A stretch of DNA of 64,000 nucleotides, taken from Martinezella dioscoreae (lineage in GTDB: Bacteria > Pseudomonadota > Alphaproteobacteria > Rhizobiales > Rhizobiaceae). Shown in pieces: positions 61,270-64,000 of the stretch. Positions within the stretch are counted from its first letter, which is position 1. The number at the start of each line of letters is the position of its first letter. Below the pieces are notes generated by a model. The model was not told the DNA's origin, made no database searches, and was given only the letters and a program-made list of their open reading frames with translations. The stretch is taken from positions 248,001 through 312,000 of the forward strand of contig NZ_BLAJ01000003.1 of the NCBI RefSeq assembly GCF_009176305.1. Direction: 5' to 3'. A program made the position numbers and the translations under genes.

Positions 61270-63363
61270 GTGTCAGTTTTCAAGAATCTTCCCACCCCGC
61301 CCGCCGCTGCGAAAAAACCGTTTACGGATACACGCCACGGCATTACCCGCACCGACGATTATGCGTGGCTGCGGGCCGACAACTGGCAGGCCATGTTCAA
61401 GGACTCGTCGATCCTGGCGCCGGAAATCCGGTCGCATCTGGAAGCCGAGAACACTTACATGAACGCCGCGATGGCGGACACGAAGGAGTTGCAGAAGGTC
61501 CTCTTCGGCGAGATGAAGGGCCGTATCAAGGAAGACGACAGCTCGATACCGATGAAGGATGGTCCCTATGCTTACGGCACACTTTTCGTTACCGGCGGCG
61601 AACAGCCCCATTTCTTCCGCGAGCCGCGCAACGGCGGGGAACGCAAGCTGCTGCTGAATGGCGACAAGGAGAATGAGGGGAAATCCTATTTCCGTCTTTC
61701 TGGCCTCGATCACTCCTCCGATCACAGCCATGGCATCTGGGGCTATGACGACAAAGGCTCGGAGTATTTCACCCTGAAGATCCGCAATTTCGAGACCGGC
61801 GAGGATCTTGCCGACGTGATCGAGAACACCGGCGGCGACGCCGTCTGGGCGCCTGACGGCAAGAGCTTCTTCTACACACTGCAGGACGAGAACCATCGCC
61901 CTTCGAAGATCTTCCATCACATCATCGGCACGCCGCAGTCCGACGACCGGCTCGTCTATGAGGAGGAGGATCCGGGCTTCTTTATGGGCGTCGGCGGCTC
62001 GCTGTTGGACGACTACATCTTCATCGACATTCACGATCACGAGACCAGCGAATATCGTATCATCCCGACCTCGGATCTCACCGCCGAGCCCAAGATCGTG
62101 GCCGAGCGCGAAACCGAGATCGAATATGAGATCAGCGAAGGTGGCGACGTTTTCTACATTCTCACCAATGACGGCGGCGCCAAGGATTTCAAGATCATGG
62201 AAGCGCCGGCGGAGAACCCAGGCAAGGAAAACTGGCGCGAGGTCGTGCCCCACAAGCCAGGCACCTTGATCCTCAGCCATCTCGCCTATGCCCGCCATCT
62301 CCTCTGGCTGGAGCGCAAGGACGGCCTGCCGCGCATCATCATCCGCGATCGTCGTACCGGCGAGGAGCATGCGATCGCCTTCGAAGAAGAGGCCTATGCG
62401 CTCGGCCTGCAAGGTGCGGCGGAATACGACACGGATGTCATCCGCTTCTCCTATTCCTCGATGACGACGCCGAGCCAGCTTTACGACTACAACATGGTGA
62501 CGCGCGAGCGCACGCTGCTGAAGACACAGGAAGTTCCTTCCGGCCACAATCCGGAAGACTATGTGACGCGCCGCGTCTTCGCGCCGGCCTGGGACGGCGA
62601 GACGGTACCGGTGACGCTGCTTTATCGCAAGGACACGCCGCTGGACGGCTCCGCCCCCTGCCTGCTCTATGGCTACGGCGCCTATGGCGTCACCATCCCG
62701 GCCGGCTTCAACACCAATTGCCTGTCGCTTGCCGATCGCGGCTTCGTCTACGCCATTGCCCATATCCGCGGCGGCAAGGATAAGGGCTTCGCCTGGTACG
62801 AAGACGGCAAGATGGAAAAGAAGACCAATACCTTCAAGGACTTCATCGCAGCCGCCGACTATTTGAATCAGCAGAAGTTCACCTCTTACGCGAAGATCAT
62901 TGCCGAGGGCGGATCGGCCGGCGGCATGCTGATGGGGGCCGTCGCCAACATGGCGCCGGAAAAATTCGCCGGCATCATCGCCGCCGTGCCCTTCGTCGAC
63001 GTGCTCAACACTATGCTTGACGACACTCTGCCGCTGACGCCGCCGGAATGGCCGGAATGGGGCAATCCGATCGAGAGCAAGGAAGAGTACGAGCAGATCG
63101 CCGCCTACAGCCCCTATGACAATGTCGGCGAGAAGCCCTATCCGCCGATCCTCGCACTCGGTGGCCTCACCGACCCGCGCGTCACCTATTGGGAACCGGC
63201 CAAGTGGGTCGCCAAGCTGCGCGACAAGACGACGAGCGACGCGCCCATCCTGCTGAAGACTAACATGGATGCCGGCCATGGCGGCGCTTCCGGCCGCTTC
63301 CAGCGCCTGGAGGAAGTCGCGTTCGAATACGCCTTCGCCGTCAAAGTCGCCGAGAAGATGTAA
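61270..63363 (+). CDS. ptrB: Oligopeptidase B (S9A prolyl-oligopeptidase family)
   Basis: A 697-residue protein. GTG 61270 is taken as start because family proteins begin near here (S-V-F-K-N-L-P-T-P-P, then D-T-R-H-G-I-T-R-x-D-D-Y-A-W-L-R). The frame is open from 61006, but that part is not conserved-looking. A beta-propeller (about 75-420) precedes the alpha/beta-hydrolase domain. The triad is S549 (G-G-S-A-G-G), D635 (T-D-P-R-V) and H670 (G-H-G-G). It cleaves short peptides after basic residues in the cytoplasm. An 837-codon antisense frame is rejected. Confidence 0.93.
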   Translation: MSVFKNLPTPPAAAKKPFTDTRHGITRTDDYAWLRADNWQAMFKDSSILAPEIRSHLEAENTYMNAAMADTKELQKVLFGEMKGRIKEDDSSIPMKDGPYAYGTLFVTGGEQPHFFREPRNGGERKLLLNGDKENEGKSYFRLSGLDHSSDHSHGIWGYDDKGSEYFTLKIRNFETGEDLADVIENTGGDAVWAPDGKSFFYTLQDENHRPSKIFHHIIGTPQSDDRLVYEEEDPGFFMGVGGSLLDDYIFIDIHDHETSEYRIIPTSDLTAEPKIVAERETEIEYEISEGGDVFYILTNDGGAKDFKIMEAPAENPGKENWREVVPHKPGTLILSHLAYARHLLWLERKDGLPRIIIRDRRTGEEHAIAFEEEAYALGLQGAAEYDTDVIRFSYSSMTTPSQLYDYNMVTRERTLLKTQEVPSGHNPEDYVTRRVFAPAWDGETVPVTLLYRKDTPLDGSAPCLLYGYGAYGVTIPAGFNTNCLSLADRGFVYAIAHIRGGKDKGFAWYEDGKMEKKTNTFKDFIAAADYLNQQKFTSYAKIIAEGGSAGGMLMGAVANMAPEKFAGIIAAVPFVDVLNTMLDDTLPLTPPEWPEWGNPIESKEEYEQIAAYSPYDNVGEKPYPPILALGGLTDPRVTYWEPAKWVAKLRDKTTSDAPILLKTNMDAGHGGASGRFQRLEEVAFEYAFAVKVAEKM

Positions 63364-63384
63364 GCCGGACGGCGAGAGGAAGCC

Positions 63385-63906
63385 ATGACCGTTTTTGTTG
63401 CCCTGCTGCGTGCCGTCAATGTCGGTGGCACCGGCATGCTGTCCATGGCCGATCTCAAGGCACTGTGCGAAGAGATCGGCTTCAAGGATGTGCGCACTTA
63501 CATCCAGAGCGGCAATGTGGTTTTCCGCGCCGAAGCGGATGAGGCAACGGTGCTGGCTCAACTTGAAAAGGCGCTGGCTACGAAGATGGGCAAGTCTCCC
63601 GGCGTAATCCTGCGCAGCCGCGAAGCTCTCGAAAGGGTCGCGGAACATTCGCCCTTTCCGCACGCCAAGCCGAACTATCTGCTGGTCACCTTCCTGCAGG
63701 AAGCGGCACCGGAGGATGCGCTGGAGAAACTCGTCGCACCCGGCGGCGAGGAAGTGCATATCGCCGGCAGGGAGATCTACGTGCATTATCCCGATGGCTC
63801 GGGACGCTCGAAGCTCAAGCTGCCGGCGCTGAAGGCGGGAACATCGAGAAATCTCAATACGGTGCGCAAGCTTGCGGAGATGGCGCGGGAGCTGGAGGAA
63901 GACTAG
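63385..63906 (+). CDS. DUF1697-family protein
   Basis: A 173-residue protein. It starts M-T-V-F-V-A-L-L-R-A-V-N-V-G-G, then L-K-A-L-C-E-E-I-G-F-K-D-V-R-T-Y-I-Q-S-G-N-V-V-F, the invariant DUF1697 opening, and ends with the W/L-rich A-G-T-S-R-N-L-N-T-V-R-K-L. It is a cytoplasmic family of unknown function. GAGAGGAAG at 63374-63382 serves as ribosome site. Start is 21 bases after ptrB, so probably co-transcribed. Its stop overlaps the convergent toxin gene by four bases. Confidence 0.9.
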   Translation: MTVFVALLRAVNVGGTGMLSMADLKALCEEIGFKDVRTYIQSGNVVFRAEADEATVLAQLEKALATKMGKSPGVILRSREALERVAEHSPFPHAKPNYLLVTFLQEAAPEDALEKLVAPGGEEVHIAGREIYVHYPDGSGRSKLKLPALKAGTSRNLNTVRKLAEMARELEED

Positions 63907-64000
63907 GGACGCGCCAACAGGGTCTCATAGTCTCTGCTTCCAAAGAAGACATTGGTGATCCAGACTGTATTTTCGACAATGGTGTAAAGGATGACGACGC
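63903..64000 (-). CDS. RelE/ParE-superfamily toxin, C-terminal end (cut by window edge)
   Basis: On the minus strand the frame is open from the edge to TAG 63903-63905. The readable 31 residues are V-V-I-L-Y-T-I-V, then E-N-T-V-W-I-T-N-V-F-F-G-S-R-D-Y-E-T-L-L. This is the usual C-terminal strand pattern of RelE/ParE toxins: a Y-x-I strand, then V-x-I-x-x-V-x-x-G-x-R-D and L-L. The antitoxin gene would lie beyond 64000. Only the tail is visible, so ParE versus RelE cannot be decided. Confidence 0.7.
   Translation of the reverse strand, partial: VVILYTIVENTVWITNVFFGSRDYETLLARP

Noticed and set aside
61273..63786. 837-codon minus-strand open frame
   Set aside because: It is exactly antisense to oligopeptidase B, whose catalytic triad and family motifs are clear. 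The translation has the His/Arg/Asp-rich look of a reverse frame in high-G+C DNA.
1..64000. CRISPR array, prophage, integrated element or transposase
   Set aside because: No regularly spaced repeats, no integrase, phage or transposase-like product, and no attachment-site duplication were seen. The only repeats are short palindromic elements.

Overview
The window looks like chromosomal DNA of a fast-growing rhizobium (Rhizobiaceae, Alphaproteobacteria). The base composition is high in G+C. Several gene groups are rhizobial signatures: a cycHJKL-type cytochrome c maturation operon beside feuP/feuQ, a MucR/Ros zinc-finger regulator, PleC/DivJ-type cell-cycle histidine kinases, RIME-like palindromic repeats, and many alphaproteobacterial DUF proteins (DUF1491, DUF2336, DUF930, DUF5330). 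I see no transposase, integrase, phage gene, rRNA, tRNA or CRISPR array. Most of the window is core or conserved chromosome. It has 60-odd protein genes, many start-stop overlaps inside operons, and several convergent pairs whose 3' ends touch or overlap.

Layout, left part. 1-5.9 kb: the end of an MgtE-like Mg2+ transporter with a terminator, an Lrp regulator divergent from an EamA permease, a VapBC-type toxin-antitoxin pair, a GNAT acetyltransferase, ETF-ubiquinone oxidoreductase and an atypical SDR protein. 6.3-10.7 kb: a two-gene RND efflux operon. 10.8-14.6 kb: a YegD-type Hsp70-like protein behind a perfect hairpin, a degenerate family-4 uracil-DNA glycosylase homologue, two unrecognised small ORFs and an unrecognised regulator-like gene. 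15-25.5 kb: aminopeptidase N, a PleC-like kinase, glnE, a RIME-like repeat and a two-component pair. 25.6-34.7 kb: degP, ccmH/F/E/I, a surface-antigen-like lipoprotein, feuQ, feuP and a feuN candidate.

Layout, right part. 35-47.7 kb: small conserved proteins, a class A penicillin-binding protein, a DUF1214/DUF1254 pair, DUF2336, DUF1491, a peptidoglycan-binding membrane protein, a second PAS kinase, DUF5330, sufE and mucR. 48.2-54.2 kb: a complete seven-gene Mrp/Mnh cation/proton antiporter operon. 54.5-64 kb: a secreted protein, a hemolysin-III protein, a VOC dioxygenase-like protein, an AI-2E family permease, a NodB-like deacetylase homologue, a CbpA/CbpM-type chaperone pair, DUF930, oligopeptidase B, DUF1697 and the 3' end of a RelE/ParE-like toxin at the edge.

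Functional themes are envelope signalling and stress (DegP, three two-component or kinase loci beside envelope genes, FeuNPQ), cell-cycle control (the PleC-like and DivJ-like kinases, with a CtrA-like box before the former), respiration (ETF-QO, cytochrome c maturation), ion homeostasis (MgtE, Mrp) and nitrogen control (GlnE). I did not find an obviously new multi-gene system. The best leads are local: the degenerate enzymes (SDR, UDG, NodB-like), the FeuN candidate, a repeat lodged in the ccm operon, a long hairpin before the Hsp70-like gene, and several small genes with good ribosome binding sites.
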